Shown in pieces: positions 1-9,575 of a stretch of 44,335 nt of DNA. The DNA is from Roseiarcus sp049513815 (lineage in GTDB: Bacteria; Pseudomonadota; Alphaproteobacteria; Rhizobiales; Beijerinckiaceae): assembly GCA_049513815.1 (NCBI GenBank), contig JBEKVR010000023.1, positions 1-44,335 on the forward strand, written 5' to 3'. Under the pieces are notes generated by a model, which worked only from the letters and a program-made list of their open reading frames with translations, was not told where the DNA came from and searched no databases. The position numbers were made by a program, and so were the translations under genes. Within the stretch, counting starts at the first letter, position 1. Each line of letters opens with the position of its first letter.

Positions 1-246
1 CCGTCTCGTCGATCATGCCGAGATTCTAGCCGCTCCGTGTCCCGGCGCGAATCCCCCATGTCGCGCCCCAATGTCCCGCCAGCCAGCCCGATTCAATTGT
101 TCTTGAACGAGCCCTTAGCCAGAAGACGACTGCGGCCAGGCCGAATGCGCCGGTCCAGCGAAGAACCTTGAGATCGTCCAAGAACTCTCTCCTCTTCGGC
201 ATCCGATCGAACGGCGCGGTTCGCGGTGGCCGCCGGCCTGCGCGCC

Positions 247-1077
247 TCAGCGCGGCGAGGCCGCGGCGAGACCGGTCCCGACTTCGAGCGTCGGCGCGGA
301 ACGCCAGCCGCGCGGCGCGCGCTCGAGCGGCGTCGGCGCGCGCGCCTCGTCGCCGGCGAGCGCGCCGTCCAGCCAAGCCGACAGCATCGTCTCGAGCCAT
401 AGCGCGACGGCGCGGTCGTAGAGGAACCAGCCGTCGAGATGTGCAGACCGCGGCTGCGCGCCGGGCCGCTCGAGCCGCTCGTCGCCGCGCGTCGTCCAGC
501 GGCAGATCATCGCGTAGGTGACCTCCGGGTGGAACTGCAGCGCCAGCGCGCGCGACCCGAAGGCGAAGGCCTGATTGGGGAATTCGCCGTCGCTGGCCGC
601 CAGCAGCCGCGCGCCGCGCGGCAGCTCGAAGCCGTCGCAATGCCAATGATAGACGTGGCGCGGGAACGGCGCGGCGCACAGGCGAGCCGCGTCCGGCGTC
701 GGCGTGATCGGGTAATAGCCGATTTCACTGCGCTTATCGGGGTAGGTGAACACCCGGACGCCCAAATGGCGGGCGAGCATCTGCGCGCCAAGGCAGACGC
801 CGAGCAGCGGTTTGTCTTCGCTGAGCGGCACGGCGAGCCAGTCGATCTCGCGCCGCACCCAATCGAGGTGGTCGTCGTTGGCGCTCATAGGTCCGCCGAA
901 GACGATCGCGCCGGCATGTTCGGCGAGCGTCGCCGGCAACGGCTCGCCGAGGCTCGGGCGGCGAACGTCGAGGGCGAAGCCGCGCTGCGCCAGCAACGTC
1001 CCGACGCGCCCCGGCGTCGAGTGGTCCTGGTGCAGGACAATCAGCACTTTGTCGCGCCGAACGCGCTCAAGCATCAT
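247..1077 (-). CDS. Class I glutamine amidotransferase domain protein
   Basis: This 276-residue protein has the class I (triad) glutamine amidotransferase fold, which hydrolyses glutamine or a related gamma-glutamyl amide. The nucleophile is Cys95 in GVCLGAQ, and the catalytic His183/Glu185 lie in QFHPE. An oxyanion-type motif GGPMSAND is near residue 61. There is no synthetase domain, so it is not GuaA or CarA. It resembles the stand-alone GMP-synthase-like amidotransferases, some of which act on gamma-glutamyl compounds. The substrate cannot be read from sequence. The last 60 or so residues are Arg/Ala-rich and look unconstrained. A GGAG box lies 5 bases before the ATG at 1077. It is transcribed away from rplY, with 251 bp between the two starts. 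Confidence 0.85.
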   Translation of the reverse strand: MMLERVRRDKVLIVLHQDHSTPGRVGTLLAQRGFALDVRRPSLGEPLPATLAEHAGAIVFGGPMSANDDHLDWVRREIDWLAVPLSEDKPLLGVCLGAQMLARHLGVRVFTYPDKRSEIGYYPITPTPDAARLCAAPFPRHVYHWHCDGFELPRGARLLAASDGEFPNQAFAFGSRALALQFHPEVTYAMICRWTTRGDERLERPGAQPRSAHLDGWFLYDRAVALWLETMLSAWLDGALAGDEARAPTPLERAPRGWRSAPTLEVGTGLAAASPR

Positions 1078-1236
1078 GCCGCTCCGTTACGACGCAATCC
1101 CTTGCGCCGTCTGGGAATCACCCCGATTGTGAAGCAAGTTCCGCGCCGAATTGTTAACGTAGCTCGCGTTAGCCCCCGCCCGCGGGCGGGCGGAAGCGCA
1201 AGTCCCCTGGGCCCCAACCCTGCGGCGTCCGCGGCC

Positions 1237-1265
1237 TTGCCCTCGCGCCGCCGCGCCATTATAAG
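1237..1265 (+). promoter_or_regulatory. Putative housekeeping promoter of rplY
   Basis: A TTGCCC -35 box (1237-1242) and a TATAAG -10 box (1260-1265) are separated by 17 bases. They lie 63 bases before the rplY start codon. This is the best sigma-70-type match in the 251-bp gap between the divergent amidotransferase and rplY. It was judged by eye only. Confidence 0.55.
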
Positions 1266-1328
1266 CCCGGCTTCGCGCCGTTTCCGACACCCCTGGAGGC
1301 GTGGCGCGCTCGAAAAAGGACATACGAC

Positions 1329-2078
1329 ATGGCAGCGATCAAGCAGCTCGCGGCCGTGACGCGTAGCGGGATTGGCAAGGGGGCCGCCCGCTCCGTTCGT
1401 CGCGAAGGCCGCGTTCCGGGAGTCGTCTATGGCGGCGGCGAGGCGGCGGAGCCGATCTCGGTCGACTTCAAAGAGCTCAACAAGTTCATCTATTCCGGTC
1501 ACTTCCTGACCTCGATCTTCGAGATCGACATCGAGGGCCGCAAGCAGCGTGTGCTGCCGCGCGACTACCAGCTCGACAAGGTCAGCGATACGCCGATGCA
1601 CGTCGACTTCTTCCGCCTCAAGGCGGGCACGCGCGTGCGCATCGCGGTGCCGGTGCGCGTGATCAACCGCGAAGCTTCGCCCGGCCTCAAGAAGGGCGGC
1701 GCGGTCAACCTCGTGCTGCACAGCGTCGAGCTGGTCGTCCCGGCCGAGTCGATCCCCGAATCGATCATTGTCGACCTCACCGGTATGGACTTCCACGACT
1801 CGGTGCACGTCACCGCCCTCAAGCTGCCGGAAGGCTGCAAGCCGGCCGACACCCGCATCGACTACACCGTCGTGACCGTGGTGCCGCCGACCATCTTCAC
1901 CGAAGAGGCGCCTGTCGCCGCTGCGGCGACGACGGCCGCCGCGCCTGGCGCGGCTGCTCCTGCCGCCGAGGGCGCGCCTGCCGCCGGCGCTGCGGCCCCG
2001 GCCGCCGGCGCCGCAGCCGCGGCCCCGGCCAAGGGCGCCGCCGCCGCGGCCCCAGCCAAGGGCGCCGGCAAGAAGTAA
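1329..2078 (+). CDS. rplY: 50S ribosomal protein L25/general stress protein Ctc
   Basis: This is the long (CTC/TL5-type) form of L25, which binds 5S rRNA in the large subunit. Residues 1 to about 95 form the L25 beta-barrel and residues 100-190 the TL5 C-terminal domain. The last 55 or so residues are an Ala/Pro/Gly tail with a duplicated AAAAAPAKG unit ending in GAGKK. Such tails are common in alphaproteobacterial L25 and are probably disordered. GAAAAAGGAC precedes the ATG at 1329. The gene is followed by a terminator and then pth, the usual rplY-pth pairing. Confidence 0.95.
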   Translation: MAAIKQLAAVTRSGIGKGAARSVRREGRVPGVVYGGGEAAEPISVDFKELNKFIYSGHFLTSIFEIDIEGRKQRVLPRDYQLDKVSDTPMHVDFFRLKAGTRVRIAVPVRVINREASPGLKKGGAVNLVLHSVELVVPAESIPESIIVDLTGMDFHDSVHVTALKLPEGCKPADTRIDYTVVTVVPPTIFTEEAPVAAAATTAAAPGAAAPAAEGAPAAGAAAPAAGAAAAAPAKGAAAAAPAKGAGKK

Positions 2079-2111
2079 GCCGCCGGCTCATCGCCGCGCG
2101 TCAACGCGTCA

Positions 2112-2146
2112 GGCCCGTCCGCCCATCCCGGCGGGCGGGCCTTTTT
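2112..2146 (+). terminator. Rho-independent terminator between rplY and pth
   Basis: A 12-bp stem (2112-2123 with 2130-2141, one G-T pair) with a 6-base loop is followed by TTTTT at 2142-2146. It ends 16 bases before the pth start codon, so it should lower rather than abolish read-through into pth. Confidence 0.8.
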
Positions 2147-2162
2147 CAAATCACGAGGGGAC

Positions 2163-2771
2163 ATGCTGCTCATCGCAGGGCTCGGCAATCCCGGCGCCGA
2201 ACACGCCCGCAACCGCCACAACATCGGCTTCATGGCGCTCGCGCGCATCGCCGAGGAGCATCGCATCGGTCCGTTCCGCTCGCGCTTTCAGGGGCAGATC
2301 GCCGAAGGGCCGATCGGCCGCGAGCGCGTCGCGCTGCTGGCGCCGCAAACCTACATGAACGAATCCGGGCGCAGCGTCGGCGAGGCGATGCGCTTCTACA
2401 AGCTCGGCCTCGAGTCGCTCGTCGTCATCCACGACGAACTCGACCTCGCGCCGGGAAAAGTCAGGGTCAAGGTCGGCGGCGGCGCGGCCGGGCACAACGG
2501 CCTGCGCTCGATCACCGCCCACATCGGCAACGACTACAAACGCGTCAGGCTCGGCATCGGCCATCCGGGCGACAAGGACCTCGTCTATCACTACGTGCTC
2601 GGCAACTTCGCCAAGTCGGAACTGGGCTGGGTTGAAGCGGTCTGCGACGCCGTCGCGCGCGCCGCCGCGTTGCTGGCCGCCGGCCAGGACGCGAGCTTCC
2701 AGAACAAGGTCCACCTCGCGCTGGAGGCGGCGGGCTTCGGCGGGAAGGACGCGAAGGACGAGGGCTCATAG
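2163..2771 (+). CDS. pth: Peptidyl-tRNA hydrolase
   Basis: Pth releases tRNA from peptidyl-tRNA that drops off ribosomes. All family landmarks are present: GLGNPG (residues 6-11), catalytic His19 in NRHNIGF, Asn66 in TYMNESG, and Asp91 in HDELDL. The KVGGGAAGHNGLRS stretch follows. The length of 202 residues is normal. GAGGGGAC lies just before the ATG. The gene converges with the OLD-like gene, with 93 bp between them, and that gap marks the left edge of the AT-rich insert. Confidence 0.97.
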   Translation: MLLIAGLGNPGAEHARNRHNIGFMALARIAEEHRIGPFRSRFQGQIAEGPIGRERVALLAPQTYMNESGRSVGEAMRFYKLGLESLVVIHDELDLAPGKVRVKVGGGAAGHNGLRSITAHIGNDYKRVRLGIGHPGDKDLVYHYVLGNFAKSELGWVEAVCDAVARAAALLAAGQDASFQNKVHLALEAAGFGGKDAKDEGS

Positions 2772-2864
2772 GGATGTCTGTCTTTAGCCCGCACCAAGCC
2801 GAATCATGATGCAATCAACGAGAGAGGTACGAGCAAGCTGGTAGTTGCGGCCATCCCAACAAAA

Positions 2865-4583
2865 CTAATTGGAACCATTTGGCTTCGGCGGCCAAACTTT
2901 CTCCGCCAGCGCCCTCAACTCAGGGATGTTAAGCGCGTCAGATTTTGTGTTCGTGAGCTTCATTGGGTTGTGGCCAAGTTTTGTGAGTTCCTGCACAAGT
3001 AAGCCGAATAGACGCTTCCCCTTCGCTTGCTCAAACCTCACTACTCCTCCGAGAAGATCGGCCGCCTTGAGCGGCTCCGGGTTCATGCCTCTAAGATCTC
3101 TGTCGATCAACTCCTTGCGCTTTGCACCGAATTCGGCCGCGAGCGACGCATTATTGGCCTCCAAAACTCCAGACACGATTCGATCGGCCGCCTCCACGCT
3201 TATGCCAACACTGGCAGCTACGTGTCGCGGATCGCAATAGTAGTGCTCGATATCCGAAAGCCCTGTTATGAACAATAGACTTCGCTCCGGCAATTTTCCC
3301 GCTTCTTGGCCCAAATACCAAGCGCGCTCTTTTTCGAGCATGCAGTCACCGTCTCTGTGAACGACTACATGTGTGTCATCTCCTTGCTTCACAAAAAAAT
3401 CCGCAATCCCCGCCGTCATGCCTATATTCCTCACGCCATTATAGGTTTGTAAGAAATACTCCCCCGAGCGAAACCCATTTGCCTCCAGCAAATGCGCAAG
3501 CTTCTTACTCTTAGTGTCTTCGGTTAGGATAACCACGCGTCTTGAGTTTCCTGCGCTCAGTTCAAAACTGTCAAGCGCTCCCAAATCTAGCAAAATTGAC
3601 AAATCCATACTATTGACGTTCTCCTGCTTCTGTCCATTCTTTAGCCACACGATCTCAGTCAATTCAGACGACGCTAACGAATCAAACATGTGGCGCGAAT
3701 GCGTGGCCAAAACGATCTTTGGCGAACCCTGTTCTGCTATCTTTAGGAGCGTAGCTGCTAGCGCCCTCTGGTTAGATGGGTGTAGATGAGCGTCAGGTTC
3801 ATCTAGGATGAGAAGAGCCGGCTCGTACATTGTTGTATATGCAACTAATTGAATTGCTTGAAGCGTTCCAGATCCAACGATTTCTAACGGAATTTCTGCC
3901 GCATCTAGACTAGCAATAATATTTATATAGGTGTTTGTTTTCTCGTTAAAGACGCAGTTGATTTGGAGCCCTGGAAATATTTCGCTGATCATCGTGTGAA
4001 ATTTTTCTAGCTTAGTCTTGTCTTCCGTAAGTCTATATAGTACATTTCTTAAATATAGATTTGCGTCACCTTGCGCAATACCAGTTGTTATAATCGCGTC
4101 TGTACGTTTTTCTTCATTCAGCGCAATACCAGCAAGTCCTGGTACAAATATTGACAACGGCCTCGTTCTATCAGAAGCGCGTTTAAAGAATGTATTCGAA
4201 CGTTCATATATTAACGCTATATTTGCATTCTTTCCACGGCGCATAGATAACGCGAATAATTTTGGCTCGGAAGCATCTGTATCTTTGTATGTGAAGGAAA
4301 AACTTGGACCATTCTTCGATGTCATGTCACCATTATGGTACAATTTGATTGGTTCAGTTGTGGGGCGATATATGAACTGGTCTACACCCAGAGTGCTGGC
4401 TGGCTTAGATTTAGTTGAGGCCGATATTGCAGACTGCAAAGTAGTAATTGCCCAATGAATACCCTGAAGTAGCGATGATTTACCTGAATTGTTCCCGCCA
4501 ATTATGATTGTTATGTCCGATAGATTTACCTCCAAACTCGTAATTCTCTTAAACTTCTCAATCTTCACGTTTGTTATTTGCAT
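2865..4583 (-). CDS. OLD-family-like ATPase with C-terminal TOPRIM nuclease domain
   Basis: This 572-residue protein combines an ABC/SMC-type ATPase with a TOPRIM domain, the layout of OLD nucleases and of GajA. Visible ATPase motifs are Walker A GGNNSGKSS (29-37), a signature-like VGSGTLQ (236-242), Walker B LLILDEPDAHLHP (257-269) and the H-loop THSRHM (His295). The TOPRIM part carries Glu355 in LTEDTK, an acidic pair Asp411/Asp413 in HRDGD, and an SDIEHYY motif (443-449) like the IENYL element of AAA-TOPRIM proteins. No UvrD-like helicase (Gabija, class 2 OLD) or second nuclease gene is adjacent, so it fits a stand-alone class 1-type OLD protein. Related proteins act in phage defence; that role here is inference. 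Base use is far more AT-rich than the neighbours (4021-4080 is 33% G+C), which indicates acquisition. Confidence 0.85.
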   Translation of the reverse strand: MQITNVKIEKFKRITSLEVNLSDITIIIGGNNSGKSSLLQGIHWAITTLQSAISASTKSKPASTLGVDQFIYRPTTEPIKLYHNGDMTSKNGPSFSFTYKDTDASEPKLFALSMRRGKNANIALIYERSNTFFKRASDRTRPLSIFVPGLAGIALNEEKRTDAIITTGIAQGDANLYLRNVLYRLTEDKTKLEKFHTMISEIFPGLQINCVFNEKTNTYINIIASLDAAEIPLEIVGSGTLQAIQLVAYTTMYEPALLILDEPDAHLHPSNQRALAATLLKIAEQGSPKIVLATHSRHMFDSLASSELTEIVWLKNGQKQENVNSMDLSILLDLGALDSFELSAGNSRRVVILTEDTKSKKLAHLLEANGFRSGEYFLQTYNGVRNIGMTAGIADFFVKQGDDTHVVVHRDGDCMLEKERAWYLGQEAGKLPERSLLFITGLSDIEHYYCDPRHVAASVGISVEAADRIVSGVLEANNASLAAEFGAKRKELIDRDLRGMNPEPLKAADLLGGVVRFEQAKGKRLFGLLVQELTKLGHNPMKLTNTKSDALNIPELRALAEKVWPPKPNGSN

Positions 4584-4825
4584 GGAATTCCACCGGTATT
4601 CGGTTCATTGGGCGCTAACTCGGCTGGACGCGACAGCCCCCAATATTCCCGCGAGAATGCGCGCGTCCTCTATGCCCAACAAGGGCCTTTGCCACTGCTG
4701 TAACGGTTGAAACGCCTCTGGGCACTGGCTGAGTGGATGCTGCAAGTTTCAAGGATGTTGGGTGCATGAGGCTGGTTGAACTGGCGTGCTCATCCGGCCC
4801 TGTTTGGCTGCCAAAACTAAGAACA

Positions 4826-4845
4826 GAGGGGGTGAACGGCCCCCC
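4826..4845 (-). terminator. Possible terminator after the hybrid kinase gene
   Basis: On the minus strand the kinase stop codon is followed at once by a GGGGG/CCCCC hairpin (4841-4845 with 4828-4832, 8-base loop). A T-rich stretch comes next. The stem is short, so the call is tentative. The rest of the 262-bp gap up to the OLD-like gene (4584-4825) holds no convincing gene or tRNA. Confidence 0.4.
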
Positions 4846-7800
4846 TTACTCCGCCGCCTCGCGCAGCGCCTGACACCGCCGCAGTTGCGCGCGCAAAGGC
4901 GCGGGCTTGAGCGGCTTGTTGAGCAGCGCGACGTCGGCGCGCGCCGCCGCTTCGCGCACTTCGACGCTGCGGTCGGCGGTGGCGAGGATCGCCGGCGTGC
5001 GCTCGCCGAGCTGATGGCGCAGCGCGGCGATCGCGGAAAGGCCGTCGCCTTCGTCAAGATGATAGTCGGCGACGATCGCGTCGGGCAGGCCGTCGAGCGT
5101 CGCCAGCGCCGCGCGCGCCTCGCGCAGGTCGAGCGCAATCGCGACGCGACAGCCCCATTTGGTCAGCAGCGCGCGCATGCCGTCGAGCACGCGCGGCTCG
5201 TTGTCGATCGCCAGCACGCGCAGGCCCCGCAGCGCGTCGGCGGCGACGGCCGGTTCCGGCGCGCCCGGCTCGGCGGCCGGCGCGACGCCGATCGCGCCGC
5301 GCGGCGCGACGACCGAGAACACCGAGCCGCGGCCCGGCCACGAGCGAATCGCGATTGGGTGGCCGAGCACGCGGCCGAGCCGCTCGACGATCGACAGGCC
5401 GAGGCCGAGGCCGCGCGCCGCCCGCGCGCCCTGCTCGAGCCGCTGAAACTCCTCGAACACCAGCCGCTGCTGGTTGGCGGGAATGCCGAGGCCGGTGTCC
5501 CACACTTCGATTCGCACCTGGCCGCCGACGAGGCGCCGGCAGCCGACGACGACGCGGCCCTTAGGCGTGTATTTGAGCGCGTTGGAGACGAGGTTCTGCA
5601 GCAGCCGGCGCATCAGCCGCCGGTCGGAGCGCACGATCAGCGACGAACGCTCGAAGCGCAGCGTCAGCCCCTTGGCGCGCGCCGTCGGCGCGAACTCGAT
5701 CTCGAGCTGGCGGAATACGTCGGCGATCGAGAAATCGGCGATCTGCGGCCGCGTCGCGCCGGCGTCGAGGCGCGAGATGTCGAGCAGCGCCGAGAGGATC
5801 TCCTCGACCGCCTCGAGCGACGCGTCGACGTTGCGCACCAGAGTTCCGCACTCCTCCATGGCGCCGTGGGCGGCGACTTCCGACAGCGAACTGGCGTAGA
5901 GCCGCGCCGCATTGAGCGGCTGCAAAATGTCGTGGCCGGCGGCGGCGAGGAAGCGCGTCTTGGAAAGGTTCGCCTCCTCCGCCGCGGTCTTGGCGCTGGC
6001 GAGTTCGCGGTTGAGCCGTTCGAGCTCGGCGGTGCGCTCGCGCACGCGGCGCTCCAGGCGCTCATTGGTCGCGGCAAGGTCTTCTTCGGCCAGCGCCGTC
6101 TGGGTGACGTCGGTGTAGGTGGTGACGATGCCGCCGTCGGGCAGGCGCGCCGAGCGGATCTCCAGCACCCTCAGCGAGGGATGGAGTCGGAGGCGAATCG
6201 GCTCTTCGTGATTGAGCAGGCTCTCGAGCCGCTCGGCGACAAGATCGTCAGTGCGCCCCGGACCGTAGGCGCCGCGCGCGGCGTTGAAGCGAATGATCTC
6301 GTCGAGGCCGACGCCGACCCGCATCTTCGACGGCGGCAGGGCGAACAGGTCGGCGAACTCGCGGTTCCAGGCGGTGAGCGCGAGATTGTTGTCGAAGACG
6401 GTGATGCCCTGGCGCGCGTGGTCGAGGGCGTGCTGCAACTGATCGCGGCTCGACTGGATCGCCGCCGACGCGTCGTCGAGCAGCTTCAGCGCCGACTTGC
6501 CCGACATGGCGCGACGACGCAGCAACAGCGACAACACCAAACGCGAGGTCGAGGCGCCGATCGCCGGCGACAACAAGTGCTCGGCGTGACGGATCAGATG
6601 CGCGTCGGCTTCTTCGGCTGGCGTCAGGTTGAGCCCCCGCTCGCGTTGGAACGTCTCGAAGGCGCGCCGCGCGCGCTCGGCGCCGAGATAGCGCGCGACC
6701 GTCGCCTCGAGCTCGCCCGTCGTCGTCGAGGCGCGCCACAGCCGAAACGCTTGTGGCTTGCCGCTCGGCGTGGCGCCGACGAACGCCGTCGCCTGCATGC
6801 GTTCGAGCGGCGTCGCCTTGCGCGTCAGCGAGGCGACGACGAAAGCGAGCACGTTGAGGCCAAGCGACAGCGCGACGCCGCCGACCAGCGGATAGGCGGA
6901 GAAGCCGGTCAGCGCGGCCGGACGCAGCCAGGCGAAGCCGAGCGGCCCGTTGGCGAGGAATTCCGACAATCCGCCCTCGCCGTTGAGCGAGGGCAGCAGC
7001 AGCAGGTAGAACCACGCCGCCAGGCCCGCCGACATGCCGACGACGGCGCCGCGCGAGGTGCCGCGCCGCCAGATGAGCCCGCCGAGGAAGGCCGGACCGA
7101 TCTGCGCCACCGCGGCGAAGGACAGCAGGCCGATCGAGGCGAGCGCCGCTGCGCCGGTCAGCCGCGCGTAGAAATAGCCGAGCGTCAGAACGCCGAGAAT
7201 GGCGAGGCGACGCACGGTGAGCACCCGTTTGCCGATCTCGCCCGCCGCCGCCGCGTCGCCCTGCGCGGCGCGGCCGCGCAGCAGGATCGGCATGACGAGA
7301 TCGTTGGAGACGGTGATCGCCAGCGCGACGCTGTCGACTACCACCATGCCGGTCGCCGCCGACAGGCCGCCGAGCATGGTGGTCAGCGCAAGAACGTGCG
7401 CGCCGGCGCTGAGCGGCAGCGCCAGCACGGTGAGGTCGCGGTCGATCGCGCCATCGGGAAAGCTCAGCAGGCCGGCGATCGCCAGCGGCGCGACGAACAG
7501 GTTGATGAGGATGAGATAGGTCGGGAACAGCCAGGCGGCGCGGGCGATGTCGGCGCGACCGCGGCTCTCGACCACGCTGACGTGGAACTGGCGTGGCAGC
7601 AGCAGGATCGCCAGCGCCGACAACAGCGTCGTCGTCAGCCAGTTGGCGGGATCGGGCGGCGCGCGCATCACCGCGGCGATGCGCGGCTCGGCCGCCCCGG
7701 CGCGGAACAGCTCGCCCAAGCCGCCGAACAGTCCCCAAACGACAAAGGCGCCGACGGCGAGGAAGGCGACGAGCTTGACCACCGACTCGACCGAGATCGC

Positions 7801-8385
7801 CAGGATCAGACCGTCCTGGTGCTCGGTCGGATCGATCCGCCGCGTGCCGAACGCCATGGCGAAGGCGGCGAGCAGGAAGGCGACGGCGAGGTCGAAAGCG
7901 GCGGTCGGCGCGCCGGGCGTCAGCCGTCCGTACTCGAACGAGTCGACCACCATCAGGATCGTCTGGGTGATCGACTTGAGCTGCAGCGCGATGTAGGGCG
8001 CGGACGCGGTCAGCGCGATCAGCGCCGCGAGCGCCGCCGCCGCCTGCGACTTGCCGTAGCGGGCGGAGACGAAGTCGGCGACGGTGGTGAGATTCTGCGC
8101 GCGCGACAGGTCGCCAATGCGGCCGATCAGGCGATAGCCGAGGCCGACGACCAGGATCGGCCCGATGTAGATCGGCAGGAAATCGAAGCCTTGGGTGGAG
8201 GCGAGGCCGACCGAGCCGTAATAGGTCCACGAGGTGCAGTAGATCGCCAGGCTCAGCGAATAGACCAGCGCGCGGTGCCGGCCGATGACGAAGCGCCGCC
8301 CGCCGTGGTCGCCCCACCAGGCGACGGCGAACAGAAAGCCGACATAGCCGAGCGAGGCGAGAAAAACGGCCGTGCCGTTCAGCAT
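4846..8385 (-). CDS. Hybrid histidine kinase with N-terminal SSS-type transporter domain
   Basis: This 1179-residue membrane sensor joins a sodium:solute-symporter-like module (about 1-520, some 13 helices) to a PAS domain (about 650-765) and a coiled coil (about 766-812). A kinase core follows, with His818 in AAGHDILQPL, N-box NLVSNALKY (931-939), G1 DTGLGIP (963-969) and G2 GLGLGLSIV (992-1000). A receiver domain completes it, with Asp1061, phospho-acceptor Asp1107 and Lys1157. The HDxxQPL H-box is that of the NahK/CbrA-like group, in which the transporter part is thought to sense or import an organic solute. The receiver is the output of the chain and no DNA-binding partner is nearby, so the phosphorelay target is unknown. 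No clear ribosome-binding site precedes the ATG at 8385. The gene is divergent from the S58 peptidase gene. Confidence 0.92.
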   Translation of the reverse strand: MLNGTAVFLASLGYVGFLFAVAWWGDHGGRRFVIGRHRALVYSLSLAIYCTSWTYYGSVGLASTQGFDFLPIYIGPILVVGLGYRLIGRIGDLSRAQNLTTVADFVSARYGKSQAAAALAALIALTASAPYIALQLKSITQTILMVVDSFEYGRLTPGAPTAAFDLAVAFLLAAFAMAFGTRRIDPTEHQDGLILAISVESVVKLVAFLAVGAFVVWGLFGGLGELFRAGAAEPRIAAVMRAPPDPANWLTTTLLSALAILLLPRQFHVSVVESRGRADIARAAWLFPTYLILINLFVAPLAIAGLLSFPDGAIDRDLTVLALPLSAGAHVLALTTMLGGLSAATGMVVVDSVALAITVSNDLVMPILLRGRAAQGDAAAAGEIGKRVLTVRRLAILGVLTLGYFYARLTGAAALASIGLLSFAAVAQIGPAFLGGLIWRRGTSRGAVVGMSAGLAAWFYLLLLPSLNGEGGLSEFLANGPLGFAWLRPAALTGFSAYPLVGGVALSLGLNVLAFVVASLTRKATPLERMQATAFVGATPSGKPQAFRLWRASTTTGELEATVARYLGAERARRAFETFQRERGLNLTPAEEADAHLIRHAEHLLSPAIGASTSRLVLSLLLRRRAMSGKSALKLLDDASAAIQSSRDQLQHALDHARQGITVFDNNLALTAWNREFADLFALPPSKMRVGVGLDEIIRFNAARGAYGPGRTDDLVAERLESLLNHEEPIRLRLHPSLRVLEIRSARLPDGGIVTTYTDVTQTALAEEDLAATNERLERRVRERTAELERLNRELASAKTAAEEANLSKTRFLAAAGHDILQPLNAARLYASSLSEVAAHGAMEECGTLVRNVDASLEAVEEILSALLDISRLDAGATRPQIADFSIADVFRQLEIEFAPTARAKGLTLRFERSSLIVRSDRRLMRRLLQNLVSNALKYTPKGRVVVGCRRLVGGQVRIEVWDTGLGIPANQQRLVFEEFQRLEQGARAARGLGLGLSIVERLGRVLGHPIAIRSWPGRGSVFSVVAPRGAIGVAPAAEPGAPEPAVAADALRGLRVLAIDNEPRVLDGMRALLTKWGCRVAIALDLREARAALATLDGLPDAIVADYHLDEGDGLSAIAALRHQLGERTPAILATADRSVEVREAAARADVALLNKPLKPAPLRAQLRRCQALREAAE

Positions 8386-8506
8386 GGCGTAGGCGCGAGC
8401 GAGCGCAGCATCGGCGCACTGTATCCGCCGCCGGGTCCGGCGTTAAGGGCGAGGGCTCCCCGGGTCCCTGCGAAAATGCTACCTCCCGGCCGGGAAAGGC
8501 GCCGCC

Positions 8507-9574
<1,068 letters not shown>

Positions 9575-9575
9575 T

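Noticed and set aside
26..202. Minus-strand frame of 58 codons (MPKRREFLDDLKVLRW...) with one hydrophobic stretch
   Set aside because: No ribosome site before its ATG, Arg/Gly/Trp-rich tail, and no family recognised. It could be a small membrane protein but cannot be supported. Positions 1-25 and the rest of this end show nothing else.
4584..4780. Possible tRNA or small RNA upstream of the OLD-like gene
   Set aside because: No T-arm consensus or acceptor pairing could be found; only short unconnected complementary stretches.
2772..4845. Reading the OLD-like gene as part of a Gabija, PARIS or retron system
   Set aside because: No UvrD-like helicase, separate TOPRIM effector, reverse transcriptase or toxin gene is adjacent; both neighbours are housekeeping or sensor genes.
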